Assembly: GCA_020628645.1 (NCBI GenBank)
Contig: JAHDES010000038.1
Span: 1-57,991 of the forward strand
Direction: 5' to 3'
Source: Saprospiraceae bacterium
GTDB taxonomy: Bacteria; Bacteroidota; Bacteroidia; Chitinophagales; Saprospiraceae
DNA length: 57,991 nucleotides
Under the pieces are notes generated by a model that was not told where the DNA came from, did not search any database, and was given only the letters and a program-made list of their open reading frames with translations. Positions 28,122-37,758 of the stretch are shown piece by piece. Numbering within the stretch: the stretch's first letter is position 1; each line of letters begins with the position of its first letter. The translations under genes and the position numbers were made by a program.

Positions 28122-29534
28122 ATGTTAACTAAGATCATAGATGAATATTTTATTCATAAGAAATTTAAGAAATTTCCTTATGAATTATATAAAGCTCGTG
28201 CTTTAGTTTATCTTCATCTTATTAGTGTAGGGATTTGTTTGATAATAATCTTTATTCATTTTTGTCTTGGAGAACCCAATCAAACTCCTTTTTCAGTTTT
28301 TATCCTTAGTGCATTAGTTTCTTCTTACCTCTTCAAACGATTAGGGAGTTTAGTTATCACTGCAAATATTATTTCAGCCGTAATTTTTTCTGTTTTGTAT
28401 ACTACTATATATGAAACTGGAGGCATTTATTCTGATGATTATATATGGATGTTATTGAGTCCAATGATTGCCCTCCTTTATGGAAATCGGATTTCTTGTT
28501 TGTTTTGGTTAGTTTTGATGGCTGCAGTGGGATTTCATACCCACCATTTAGATGTAACTAATGTAATCGATTTTAAGGCTCAAACACGAGATTTTAGTGC
28601 CAGTTATTTTTTAGTAAGTTATCTGATGCTTGCAATTACAATAATTCTATTTATTTTAATTGCAGAAGTCATGCAAATTAAATTTTTGAACTTGCTAACT
28701 AGACAAAATGCCTTACTGGAAAAACAACAAGCCGAATTGAAAGCACATCGAGACTCATTGGAATTAAAATCAGAACAGCTAGAAAAAATGAGTCTTGATT
28801 TAAAACGTTCTAACCAAGATTTAGAGCATTTTGCTTATGCTGCATCTCATGACTTGAAAGCACCTGTACGAACAATTCGATCCTATTTGAATCTTATCCA
28901 AAAAAAATTAGATTTATCTCCTGAAAACGAACTTCAAGAATTTTTTCAATATGCAAATCAAGGATCTGAACGAATGGATCGATTACTAAATGACTTGTTA
29001 TCGTTTTCAAGAGCTGGAAATCAAGAAATCAATAGAGAAACCGTCAATCTTAATAATCTCATATTATTAGTTATTAATTATTTGAGTTTAGAAATTCAAG
29101 AAAATAAAGCCCAAATCATTTATCGAAATTTGCCATCTATTATCGCTCCTCGATCACTTCTTCTAACGCTTCTACAAAATTTAATTAGCAATGCTATAAA
29201 ATATCAACCTTTGAACCAACAAGCTATCATTAAAATTGAAGTTCAAGAAATGGAAAACAACTGGATGTTTAGTATAGCGGACAATGGTATTGGTATAAAA
29301 AAGGAAGATCAAAATAATATCTTTGAAATGTTCCAGCGTTTACACAATCAACAGCATTATGAAGGTTCTGGTATTGGCTTAAATACGTGTAAAAAAATTA
29401 TACAACGACTGAACGGTAAAATTTGGTTATCTTCCAAAGTTGGAAAAGGAACTACATTTTACTTCACACTTCCTAAAGAACAAGAACTTCCCGAACAAGC
29501 TCCTTCATCTATCCCTTGGACTCAATCAAGCTAA
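28122..29534 (+). CDS. Orphan sensor histidine kinase
   Basis: This is a 470-residue membrane kinase. The N-terminus has about six hydrophobic helices (residues 30-190). A coiled coil follows (about 190-240), then HisKA with the phosphoacceptor in ASHDLKAPVRTIRSYL (about residue 243). The HATPase_c domain has NLISNAIKYQP, DNGIGIKKEDQ and GSGIGLNTCKKIIQRL. It has no PAS domain and no attached receiver. No response regulator gene is adjacent, so the partner must lie elsewhere. Similar light- or stress-sensing kinases of this build occur in the phylum, but the signal is unknown. Confidence 0.88.
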   Translation: MLTKIIDEYFIHKKFKKFPYELYKARALVYLHLISVGICLIIIFIHFCLGEPNQTPFSVFILSALVSSYLFKRLGSLVITANIISAVIFSVLYTTIYETGGIYSDDYIWMLLSPMIALLYGNRISCLFWLVLMAAVGFHTHHLDVTNVIDFKAQTRDFSASYFLVSYLMLAITIILFILIAEVMQIKFLNLLTRQNALLEKQQAELKAHRDSLELKSEQLEKMSLDLKRSNQDLEHFAYAASHDLKAPVRTIRSYLNLIQKKLDLSPENELQEFFQYANQGSERMDRLLNDLLSFSRAGNQEINRETVNLNNLILLVINYLSLEIQENKAQIIYRNLPSIIAPRSLLLTLLQNLISNAIKYQPLNQQAIIKIEVQEMENNWMFSIADNGIGIKKEDQNNIFEMFQRLHNQQHYEGSGIGLNTCKKIIQRLNGKIWLSSKVGKGTTFYFTLPKEQELPEQAPSSIPWTQSS

Positions 29535-29559
29535 ATAAAATATTTTTTTTAAGTTATAT

Positions 29560-31278
29560 TTAATATCCAGCTACCGTATCATCTGTATTACGTTGATCGC
29601 CAACTGCATGTAATTTTTTATCTTTAGTTTGTAGAATAGCTTTGATAATTGCCATGTATTTTCGTTCTTTAAATTGATGTCCCATACCTTCCAATGCATT
29701 GCGCGTATTAGAAGAAATAGCTTTTTCTTCCACTAATATTTGATCGGGTAACCACTGATGATGAAAACGTGGGGCTTGTACTGCTTCATCTAATGTCATT
29801 TCAAATTCTGCTACATTGAGAAAAGTTTGTAAAACAGCAGTAATAATCGTAGACCCACCGGGTGCGCCCAAAACCATAAAGAGTTGCCCATCTTTTTCGA
29901 TAATTGTAGGTGTCATGGAACTGAGCATTCTTTTTTCAGGAGCAATAGAATTGGCTTCAGCTCCCACTAATCCAAAGTAATTAGGTACACCAGGTTTAGC
30001 ACTAAAATCGTCCATTTCATCATTTAAGAAAAAGCCTGCTCCATCAACGACTACTTTTGAACCATAATTGAGATTTAAAGTAGTTGTAACCGAAACAGCG
30101 TTTCCAGCTCCATCAATTACTGAAGTGTGGGTAGTTTCAAAACTTTCTGGCAAAACTCCAAATTCACCTCCTAAAATAGAATCACTTAGTGTTGCTTTTT
30201 GAGGATCAAAATCAGCCATACGTTCTTCAAGATAGCTTTCTTCTAATAGACTATCTTTTGGAACGGGATAAAAGTCTTCATCTCCAAGATGTTCTGCTCG
30301 ATCCGCATATACGCGACGCTCGGTTTCCACCATTAAGTGAACGGCTTCTTTGGATTGAAATCCATATTCTGCCAAAGGATAATCTTCTAAAATATTGAGC
30401 ATTTGACACAATGCAATACCACCACTAGAAGGAGGTGGCATAGAAATGATTTTGTAATTTTTGTAATCTTCAATAATAGGCGTGCGCCATTTTGCATGGT
30501 ATTGATCCAAATCTTTTAAGGTGATGATCCCTTTTCCATCTCTCATTTCATCGGTAATTAATTCAGCTGTTTTACCAGCATAAAAACCTTCTCGACCATC
30601 ATCTCTGATTCGTTCTAAAGTAGCTCCTAGCTCTTTTTGAACCAAAATATCTCCTGCCTTCCAAGCTTTTTCTTGTATAAATACGGTACTATTAGCTTCA
30701 TTATACTCTAAAAAGTCATCTTGATAATCATTTAAGCGATGGGCTTCTGATTTAGATAAACGAAATCCATTATTGGCTAAATCTATGGCAGGTTGAATGA
30801 TGGTTTTGAAAGAAGAAAGTTGTCCATATTTTTGGTGTGCTTTAAGCATGCCATCGACAGTACCTGGTACACCGACGGCTAAATGTCCTTCACGGCTTAA
30901 ACTATCAATAGGATTTCCTAAAGTATCTAAATACATATCTCGATTCGCACCAAAAGGAGCTTTTTCTCGATAATCAAGAGCGTCTGTTGTTCCATCAGCC
31001 ATTCGAACGACCATAAAGCCACCACCTCCTATGTTCCCAGCTCTTGGATATACTACCGCAAGGGCAAATTGTGTAGCAATAGCAGCATCAACAGCATTGC
31101 CGCCGCTTTGTAAAATTTGTTTTCCTATGGCTGAAGCTAATGGGTGTGCAGAGACGACGGCAGCAGTATCATATTGCATTGATTTTGGACAATCATAAAT
31201 AGCTTGATCACTTTTGGTTTTACATCCCCAGAAAAGAAATGTAAAAATTATTACTAGACTTAATATGTTGTTTTTCAT
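29560..31278 (-). CDS. ggt: Gamma-glutamyltransferase (lipoprotein)
   Basis: This 572-residue enzyme cleaves or transfers the gamma-glutamyl group of glutathione. It is made as a precursor that self-cleaves into two subunits. The signal peptide ends in the lipobox-like FLFWGC (Cys 19), so it is anchored to a membrane. The nucleophile Thr opens the small subunit at TTHTSVIDGAGNAVSVTTTL (about residue 383). The substrate motif SGGIALCQML (around 288), SSMTPTIIEKDG and LGAPGGSTIITAVLQ also match. The length is typical. Confidence 0.92.
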   Translation of the reverse strand: MKNNILSLVIIFTFLFWGCKTKSDQAIYDCPKSMQYDTAAVVSAHPLASAIGKQILQSGGNAVDAAIATQFALAVVYPRAGNIGGGGFMVVRMADGTTDALDYREKAPFGANRDMYLDTLGNPIDSLSREGHLAVGVPGTVDGMLKAHQKYGQLSSFKTIIQPAIDLANNGFRLSKSEAHRLNDYQDDFLEYNEANSTVFIQEKAWKAGDILVQKELGATLERIRDDGREGFYAGKTAELITDEMRDGKGIITLKDLDQYHAKWRTPIIEDYKNYKIISMPPPSSGGIALCQMLNILEDYPLAEYGFQSKEAVHLMVETERRVYADRAEHLGDEDFYPVPKDSLLEESYLEERMADFDPQKATLSDSILGGEFGVLPESFETTHTSVIDGAGNAVSVTTTLNLNYGSKVVVDGAGFFLNDEMDDFSAKPGVPNYFGLVGAEANSIAPEKRMLSSMTPTIIEKDGQLFMVLGAPGGSTIITAVLQTFLNVAEFEMTLDEAVQAPRFHHQWLPDQILVEEKAISSNTRNALEGMGHQFKERKYMAIIKAILQTKDKKLHAVGDQRNTDDTVAGY

Positions 31279-31480
31279 ACGATTAGATGAGTAGCGAAAA
31301 AATTAGAGGAAATTTATTTTTAAAATGTCTTTTTTGGTATAGAGTTTGTTTTTAATGTATTGTACATTGACAAATAGGAATTAAAATATAGTAAAAATGG
31401 AATGACCATTTTCTTAATATGTCACAAATATAGAAACCAACTTTAATCATTATTTATCTTAACTACGCAAAACTATCAAA

Positions 31481-32170
31481 ATGTACTGTAAATCTAAGGG
31501 ATTCAACCACATCAAAACTTTTTTTACGGCTTTATTTTCATTAGCCATATTATTTCAAGTACAAGCTTCTTGTATCTTTTCGAAACCAATTGAGGCAAAA
31601 GAATTAGAAGTTGGAAATATGATTTCTTGGAGTACCACGCAAGAAATCAATAATAAATTATTTCAAGTAGAAAAATCAACAGATGGGATCAACTTTGAAA
31701 TGGTTGGAGAAGTAGAAGGCGCTGGAAATTCTATCAATGAACAAAATTATCGTTATTTGGATATTTCTACGGGTTCTTCAAAATCTTTCTATCGTATCAA
31801 ACAAGTTGATTTTGAAGGAAAAGCAGGACACACACATACAGTTATGGTTGACCGACAAACTGCCAATAATTTCGTGATTACATCTATGACAAGTACACTA
31901 ACGGATAAAATTTTCACAGTAACTTTAGATTCTGAATTAGAAGAAGAATTGGAATATCAAGTAGTTACTTTAGGTGGAAAAGTGATGAAAGATGGTTTGG
32001 TAGAAATCATAAAAGGTTCTAATATCGTTTCGATTGACTTAGAAGGATTACCCAATAAAAAATATGAATTTCAATTGATTATTGAGAAGGAAATAGAAAA
32101 AATGTTGATAAAAAAGGTATCTCCAGATCAGATGCCTAAAATCGACTATGCTTTGAAAAAGAAACAATAG
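31481..32170 (+). CDS. Secreted protein with a fibronectin-like domain
   Basis: This 229-residue protein has a signal peptide (ending near QVQASC) and a domain with ISWSTTQEINNKLFQVEKS and YRIKQVDFEGKAG. That pattern is common near the C-terminus of Bacteroidota surface proteins. It is unusual to find it as a free-standing protein. The final region after about residue 150 looks like a degenerate sorting-type domain ending in a lysine-rich tail. The role is unknown. Confidence 0.72.
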   Translation: MYCKSKGFNHIKTFFTALFSLAILFQVQASCIFSKPIEAKELEVGNMISWSTTQEINNKLFQVEKSTDGINFEMVGEVEGAGNSINEQNYRYLDISTGSSKSFYRIKQVDFEGKAGHTHTVMVDRQTANNFVITSMTSTLTDKIFTVTLDSELEEELEYQVVTLGGKVMKDGLVEIIKGSNIVSIDLEGLPNKKYEFQLIIEKEIEKMLIKKVSPDQMPKIDYALKKKQ

Positions 32171-32224
32171 CAAAATTAAGCACCAATTGTTATCTAACCA
32201 AAGTAGCATTGGGATAAAAATATT

Positions 32225-32258
32225 GAAGTCGTGCATCTCATTTGAAAAGCACGACTTC
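32225..32258 (-). terminator. Probable intrinsic terminator for the OmpA gene
   Basis: GAAGTCGTGC (32225-32234) and GCACGACTTC (32249-32258) form a perfect 10-pair stem. On the minus strand it is followed by AATATTTTTAT. It lies beyond the plus-strand terminator, as part of a pair of opposed terminators. Confidence 0.6.
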
Positions 32259-32320
32259 TAAAGAGCCTATTTTAAGGAGTAGGGATAATTTGGTTAAAGT
32301 TTTTTCATGGTTATGTTGTA

Positions 32321-32347
32321 GTCACTCCAAAAAGGAGTGACTTTTTT
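32321..32347 (+). terminator. Intrinsic terminator for the plus-strand secreted-protein gene
   Basis: GTCACTCC (32321-32328) and GGAGTGAC (32334-32341) form an eight-pair stem with an AAAAA loop, followed by six Ts. Confidence 0.85.
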
Positions 32348-32373
32348 GTTTATCGTTGTAATGTACGATACTC

Positions 32374-33336
32374 TTAATAAGACAACTTAAATTCTACGCG
32401 TCGATTATTCGCTTTCCCTTCTGCTGTATCATTTGTATCCATAGGCTGTGTTTCTCCAAATCCTTTATATGTCAAACGATTCGTAGCAATGCCTTTTTCT
32501 ACAAAATATTCATAACATTTTTTAGCTCGATCTTCTGATAATTTTTGATTGGATTCGGTCTGACCTGTATTATCGGTATGACCATTGATGGCTAATTTAT
32601 ATTTAGGATACTTTTGAAGAATCTCCAAAATATTACGCAAAGAAGCATAAGAATTTCGTTTCAAATAAGCACTTCCCGTCTCAAATTCAACAGCTTTTAA
32701 GGCAGTTTTAAGTACTTCTGCTTCAGCTTCTTCAAGCTTAACTTCAGGACAACCATTATTAGAAGCTTTTCCAGCCATATTAGGGCATTTGTCTTCTGTA
32801 TCATATACACCATCTCGATCACGATCAGAAGGACAACCATTATTTTGTGCAATACCAGCTAATTCTGGACATTTATCCTCCTTATCATTAATTCCATCTC
32901 CATCAGTATCTAATGGACAACCATTATTGGAGGCACTTCCTTTTATTTTTGGACATTTATCTTTGTTATCAGCTACGCCGTCGCCATCTGAATCAGCAGG
33001 ACAACCTTTATTTTCAGCTAAGCCAGCTTCTTTTGGACAGTTATCATCCTCATCATAAACGCCATCACCATCCTGATCCAACGGACAACCTTGATTGTTA
33101 GAATCGCCTTTTAGATTTGGACATTTGTCATAACGATCAGCTACACCGTCGCCATCTCGGTCTTTTTTGCCATCAACTAATTCAGCCGCAGCTTTTTCTG
33201 GTGAAAGGACATCTACTGTTTTTTTATTAAAAACAAAGAAATACATGAGCCATGCAAAAAATAATAGGACAATAAGTGCGATGAAGAAATCATCTCGTTC
33301 TTTCTTATTTTTAAATCCCAGTAAGTAATTACTCAT
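32374..33336 (-). CDS. OmpA-family protein with thrombospondin type-3 calcium repeats
   Basis: This is a 320-residue envelope protein. An N-terminal hydrophobic helix (ALIVLLFFAWLMYFFVF, residues 20-36) is preceded by a charged stretch and lacks a cleavage site, so it looks like a membrane anchor and not a signal peptide. Five calcium-binding TSP type-3 repeats of DxDxDGVxDxxDxCP follow (about residues 57-200). The C-terminus is an OmpA peptidoglycan-binding domain with INGHTDNTGQTESNQKLSEDRA near 250. It probably tethers an inner-membrane or envelope complex to peptidoglycan. Confidence 0.88.
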   Translation of the reverse strand: MSNYLLGFKNKKERDDFFIALIVLLFFAWLMYFFVFNKKTVDVLSPEKAAAELVDGKKDRDGDGVADRYDKCPNLKGDSNNQGCPLDQDGDGVYDEDDNCPKEAGLAENKGCPADSDGDGVADNKDKCPKIKGSASNNGCPLDTDGDGINDKEDKCPELAGIAQNNGCPSDRDRDGVYDTEDKCPNMAGKASNNGCPEVKLEEAEAEVLKTALKAVEFETGSAYLKRNSYASLRNILEILQKYPKYKLAINGHTDNTGQTESNQKLSEDRAKKCYEYFVEKGIATNRLTYKGFGETQPMDTNDTAEGKANNRRVEFKLSY

Positions 33337-33371
33337 AGTGTAAAATTGGTTTATTTAAGATTCGTTAGTTA

Positions 33372-33403
33372 TTGACGTGTATTGTGGGATTATGCTAGAT
33401 TTG
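33372..33403 (+). promoter_or_regulatory. Possible upstream promoter for glnS
   Basis: TTG at 33372-33374 is 21 bases from TAGATTTG at 33396-33403, the right spacing for a Bacteroidota promoter. It would give a leader of about 130 bases. A second -7-like box nearer the gene is listed separately. Confidence 0.4.
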
Positions 33404-33509
33404 TGTTAGTCTTTGGAACTAGTCATAATACTATGACGTTAAAAATGCTAATTCGTCATCTTTTGATGAAAAAAAATGATAAAGAAACTGATAATTAATA
33501 AAGCCTGTG

Positions 33510-33517
33510 TATTTTTG
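33510..33517 (+). promoter_or_regulatory. Predicted -7 promoter box nearest glnS
   Basis: TATTTTTG followed by C matches TAnnTTTG and lies 20 bases before the start codon. No -33 TTTG is visible at the usual distance. Confidence 0.4.
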
Positions 33518-33537
33518 CACCTTCAAAATTCAAACGG

Positions 33538-35217
33538 ATGAGTGAAGTAAAAAAAGAATACCTCAATTTTATAGAGGAAATCATTGAAGAAGACATTGCT
33601 TCTGGAAAACACAATGCTAGAGTCCATACGCGTTTCCCGCCCGAACCAAATGGTTATCTTCATATAGGTCATACTAAGGCCATCTGCATCAATTTTGAAA
33701 CCGCCCAAAAATATGGTGGTAAAACCAACCTTCGTTTTGATGACACCAATCCGACAACGGAAGATACTGAATTTGTAGAAAGTATTAAAAAAGACATCAA
33801 ATGGCTTGGTTTTGATTGGGAAGGCGAAGCACTTTTTGCCAGTGATTACTTTCAAAATTTATACGATTTTGCAGTAATGCTTATTAAAAAAGGACTGGCT
33901 TATGTAGATGATTCTACACCCGAACAAATTGCCGAACAAAAAGGAACGCCTACAAAAGCAGGTACGCATAGTCCTTTTCGTTCTAGGAGCATAGAAGAAA
34001 ATCTGGATTTGTTTACCCGCATGAAAAATGGGGAATTTAAAGATGGAAGCCGAGTTTTACGGGCAAAAATTGATATGGCACACCCCAATATGCACATGCG
34101 CGATCCTCTTTTATATCGTATCAAACATGAAACACATCACCGTACAGGAGATGAGTGGTGTATTTATCCCATGTATGATTTTGCTCATGGACAATCTGAT
34201 TCTATCGAAGAAATTACGCATTCCTTGTGTTCTTTAGAATTTCGTCATCATCGGGAATTATACAATTGGTTGATCGAGCAATTAGGAATTTTTCCGTCTC
34301 GCCAAATTGAGTTTGCTCGTATGAATGTGGCGTATATGATTACGAGTAAACGCCGCTTAAAAAAATTAATTGCTGAAGGCTTAGTATCCTCTTGGAATGA
34401 TCCTCGTATGCCCACCATTTCAGGGATGCGAAGAAGAGGTTATCCTGCGGCTGCATTACGCAATTTCTGTGATAAAGCAGGGGTAGCAAAACGAGAAAAT
34501 GTTATTCAATATGAATTGTTAGAAGCTTGTGTAAGAGAGGAATTGAATAAGACGACGGATCGAGTGATGGGAGTACTTAATCCTGTTAAAGTAGTCATTA
34601 AAAACTACCCAGAAGGACAAGTAGAACAAATGGAAGTGGTCAACAATCCAGAAGAAGAAATTCCTACGAAACGGACGATGCCATTTTCAAAAGAAATTTA
34701 CATTGAACGAGATGATTTCAAAGAAGAAGCCCCAAATCGAAAGTACTTTCGGATGGCACCTGGTCGAAATGTCCGTTTAAAAGGGGCGTATATTGTACAC
34801 TGTGAAGGATTTGAGAAGGATGCAAATGGTGAAGTTACTGAAATTCATTGTACGTATTATCCAGATAGCCGTTCAGGTTCAGATACTTCTGGTATCAAAG
34901 CAAAAGGTACCTTGCATTGGGTGTCCGTAGAACATGCGATTGAGGCAGAAGTACGGATTTATGATCGTTTATTTACAGATGAAACGCCTGATAAGCATGA
35001 GGATAAGGATTTCTTAGAATTTTACAATCACGATTCCTTGGATACCATTGAAAAAGCCTATTTAGAGCCTAGTTTGCAAAATGCAAGCCCTGGTACACAA
35101 TATCAGTTCATGCGATTGGGTTATTTTTGTGTAGATGAAACGAGTACCAAAGAACAACTTATTTTTAATAGAACCACTACGCTCCGAGATTCTTGGGCGA
35201 AGAAGAACAAGTCGTAG
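33538..35217 (+). CDS. glnS: Glutaminyl-tRNA synthetase
   Basis: GlnRS charges tRNA-Gln with glutamine in the cytoplasm. The class I HIGH motif is in FPPEPNGYLHIGHTKA (about residues 31-46), and the KMSKS equivalent is ITSKRRL (around 266). DPRMPTISGMRRRGY (about 285-299) is diagnostic of GlnRS over GluRS. The C-terminal anticodon-binding barrels follow. The first residue of the usual MSKR loop is Thr here. The 559-residue length is typical. The gene is followed by a long AT-rich palindrome and then gldF. Confidence 0.96.
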   Translation: MSEVKKEYLNFIEEIIEEDIASGKHNARVHTRFPPEPNGYLHIGHTKAICINFETAQKYGGKTNLRFDDTNPTTEDTEFVESIKKDIKWLGFDWEGEALFASDYFQNLYDFAVMLIKKGLAYVDDSTPEQIAEQKGTPTKAGTHSPFRSRSIEENLDLFTRMKNGEFKDGSRVLRAKIDMAHPNMHMRDPLLYRIKHETHHRTGDEWCIYPMYDFAHGQSDSIEEITHSLCSLEFRHHRELYNWLIEQLGIFPSRQIEFARMNVAYMITSKRRLKKLIAEGLVSSWNDPRMPTISGMRRRGYPAAALRNFCDKAGVAKRENVIQYELLEACVREELNKTTDRVMGVLNPVKVVIKNYPEGQVEQMEVVNNPEEEIPTKRTMPFSKEIYIERDDFKEEAPNRKYFRMAPGRNVRLKGAYIVHCEGFEKDANGEVTEIHCTYYPDSRSGSDTSGIKAKGTLHWVSVEHAIEAEVRIYDRLFTDETPDKHEDKDFLEFYNHDSLDTIEKAYLEPSLQNASPGTQYQFMRLGYFCVDETSTKEQLIFNRTTTLRDSWAKKNKS

Positions 35218-35218
35218 A

Positions 35219-35300
35219 CTTTAGAGTGCTAGATTATAGATTTTTAGACTTTATCAAATGAGTCTATAAGTCTAAAATCTAAGCATCTATGAATCTAAAG
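35219..35300. repeat. AT-rich imperfect palindrome filling the glnS-gldF gap
   Basis: TAGATTTTTAGACTTTAT (35237-35254) pairs with ATAAGTCTAAAATCTA (35266-35281), apart from two bulges. Flanking sequence CTTTAG at 35219 pairs with CTAAAG ending at 35300. Almost the whole 90-base gap is one long hairpin. It may be a dispersed element and could weaken or shape read-through into gldF. Confidence 0.6.
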
Positions 35301-35307
35301 AGAAAAC

Positions 35308-36039
35308 ATGCTAAGTATTTATTTTAAAGAACTCAATACCTTTTTTAGCTCCCTCATAGGTTATATTGTGATAGGAGTATTCTTAGTGATTTTGGGATTG
35401 ATGCTCTTTGTTTTTCCTGATTATAGTTTATTGAATTATCGCTATGCTTCTCTAGGGCAATTGTTTGATCTTGCGCCGATTATTTTCTTATTTTTAGTAC
35501 CAGCATTGACGATGCGTTCTTTTGCAGAAGAAAATCAAACGGGGACGATTGAGTTATTAAATACGCGTCCATTAAGTGATTTTGAGATTGTATTTGGGAA
35601 ATATTTGGCGTGTTTGACCTTGGTTGTTTTTGCGATTTTGCCCACTCTGATTTATTATTATACGGTTTATCAATTGGGAAGACCTGTTGGGAATTTAGAT
35701 TCAGGGGCAATTATGGGGTCTTATTTGGGCTTGATTTTTTTAGGAGGCTCTTTCGTTTCAATAGGGATTTTTGCCTCAGCGATTACCAATAATCAGATTG
35801 TGGCATTTATTCTAGCCATATTTTTGAGTTTCATTTTCTATTTCGGTTTTTTATTTATCAGTAACGCGCCCGCTTTTGTGGGCAAAATTGATAATATTAT
35901 ACAAATGTTGGGGATAGATTATCATTATTCTTCCATTTCAAGAGGATTGATCGATTCTAGAGATGTCATTTATTTTTTGTCTTTGATTAGCTTTTTTATT
36001 TTGTTGACACTAACGGCATTGGATCGACGTCGTTGGTAA
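35308..36039 (+). CDS. gldF: Gliding motility ABC transporter permease GldF
   Basis: GldF is the membrane permease of the Gld ABC transporter needed for gliding in Bacteroidota. The 243-residue protein starts with IYFKELNTFFSSLIGYIVIG and has six predicted membrane helices. It contains the conserved MRSFAEENQTGTIELLNTRPLSDFEIVFGKY segment (about residues 70-100), typical of ABC-2 permeases of this group. gldG follows nine bases later. The ATPase gene gldA is not in the window. Confidence 0.92.
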   Translation: MLSIYFKELNTFFSSLIGYIVIGVFLVILGLMLFVFPDYSLLNYRYASLGQLFDLAPIIFLFLVPALTMRSFAEENQTGTIELLNTRPLSDFEIVFGKYLACLTLVVFAILPTLIYYYTVYQLGRPVGNLDSGAIMGSYLGLIFLGGSFVSIGIFASAITNNQIVAFILAIFLSFIFYFGFLFISNAPAFVGKIDNIIQMLGIDYHYSSISRGLIDSRDVIYFLSLISFFILLTLTALDRRRW

Positions 36040-36048
36040 GATTTTACT

Positions 36049-37725
36049 ATGAGTAGAAGAACACAAGCTTTTATTATCCTTGCACTTTCTATTATCATCT
36101 TGATAGCTATCAATGTGTTGGGTGCTTTTTTCTTTGGAAAAATTGATTTAACCGAAGAAAAGCGGTTTACCCTTACAGAACCAACTCGTAATTTATTGAC
36201 CAATTTAGATGAAGTTGTTTATGTTCAAGTTTTATTAGATGGTGATTTACCCGCTGGCATCAAACGTTTACAAACAGCCACTCAAGAAATGCTGGCTGAT
36301 TTTCGGTCGTATTCTGGATATGTAGAATACGATTTTGTCAATCCAGCAGGTGGAACGGTAGAAGAAATCAATGCCAATAGAAAAGAACTCGCAAAAGATG
36401 GCATCATGCCCAACAATCTTCGTGTAAAAGAGGCTGATGAAACCCGTGAAATCATTTTTTATACCTACGCAATTGTTACCTATAAAAATCGCTCCATGCC
36501 AGTAAATTTGGTGGATAAAGATGGAGGTGTTTTAGATGATTTTACGATTAATAATTCCATTAGTTTATTGGAATATAAATTGGCAAATGCCATTCAAAAA
36601 TTACAAACCTATAAAAAACCAGTCATTGCATTTACGCAAGGACATGGAGAATTGACAGAAGCACAGACGGGCGATTTTCGTCGAACTATAAGTCAACATT
36701 ATAAGGTCGGTAATTTTAATTTAGATAGTACCAGCGTGATTTCAACGGAGGTAGACGCTATAATTATAGCAAAACCACGTGGTCCTTTTTCAGATCGAGA
36801 TAAATTTCTGATTGACCAATATATCATGAATGGTGGTAAAGTTATTTGGTTGATTGATCGAATGGCAATCAACTTGGATAGTTTATACCAAAAAGATTTT
36901 TTGGCCTTGGATTATCCTTTAAATTTGGAAGATCAACTTTTTAAATATGGGGCGCGAATAGAACCTAATTTGGTCTTAGATTTACAATGTACCCCCATTC
37001 AATTAGAAATAGATGCCAATGGTACAAAGGATCAATTTCAATGGTTTTATCATCCAGTAGCCCTTCCTACAAGCGATCATCCTATTGTAAAAAACATGGA
37101 TGGTATTAATTTCCTATTTCCTTCTAAAGTGGATACGATCAAGACAAAAACGCCTGTTCAGAAAACTGTCTTATTAGCGAGTTCAGATAAGTCTAGAGAG
37201 CAATATTCTCCTGTTCGCGTGAATTTTGAAATCTTACGGTACAAACCCGACCCTGATAAATTCAATAAGCCTAATATTCCACTTGCAGTACTTTTAGAAG
37301 GCGAATTTCCGTCTTTATTTGAAGGAAGAGTATCTCAAGGAATGAATGCCATGCTCAATGAGATTGAACAACCTTTTAAAGCGACAAGTACACCTACAGC
37401 TCAATTGGTAATAGGAGATGGCGATCTCATCAAAAACCTGATTAATAAAGAAAATCAACCCGTAAAGTCGGCAGGTTTTAACCAATTTGCTAATTATACC
37501 TTTGCTAATAAAAATTTCTTGATCAATGCAATCGAATACATGCTAGATGGAGGAGGAATTATTGACGCAAGAGGGCGTGATGTCAAATTACGTTTTTTAA
37601 ATAAAGAAAAAGCAGATGCAGAAAAAACGTATTGGCAGTTATTCAATGTCGTCTTACCAATTGTTTTATTAGTACTTTTTGGTGTAATCTATAATTGGTT
37701 TAGAAGAAGAAAATATGCTTTTTAA
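36049..37725 (+). CDS. gldG: Gliding motility-associated protein GldG
   Basis: This is a 558-residue partner of GldF, with an N-terminal transmembrane helix (IILALSIIILIAINVLGAFF). A large extracytoplasmic ABC_transp_aux domain (about residues 35-420) contains ITEGHGE-like text (here FTQGHGELTE, around 195) and the later VIWLIDRM segment. A second transmembrane helix is at the C-terminus (about 530-550), with a basic RRRKYAF end. The layout matches GldG. Confidence 0.93.
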   Translation: MSRRTQAFIILALSIIILIAINVLGAFFFGKIDLTEEKRFTLTEPTRNLLTNLDEVVYVQVLLDGDLPAGIKRLQTATQEMLADFRSYSGYVEYDFVNPAGGTVEEINANRKELAKDGIMPNNLRVKEADETREIIFYTYAIVTYKNRSMPVNLVDKDGGVLDDFTINNSISLLEYKLANAIQKLQTYKKPVIAFTQGHGELTEAQTGDFRRTISQHYKVGNFNLDSTSVISTEVDAIIIAKPRGPFSDRDKFLIDQYIMNGGKVIWLIDRMAINLDSLYQKDFLALDYPLNLEDQLFKYGARIEPNLVLDLQCTPIQLEIDANGTKDQFQWFYHPVALPTSDHPIVKNMDGINFLFPSKVDTIKTKTPVQKTVLLASSDKSREQYSPVRVNFEILRYKPDPDKFNKPNIPLAVLLEGEFPSLFEGRVSQGMNAMLNEIEQPFKATSTPTAQLVIGDGDLIKNLINKENQPVKSAGFNQFANYTFANKNFLINAIEYMLDGGGIIDARGRDVKLRFLNKEKADAEKTYWQLFNVVLPIVLLVLFGVIYNWFRRRKYAF

Positions 37726-37758
37726 TTGTCTACTTTACTGTAAACTAAGCTAGTTTAA

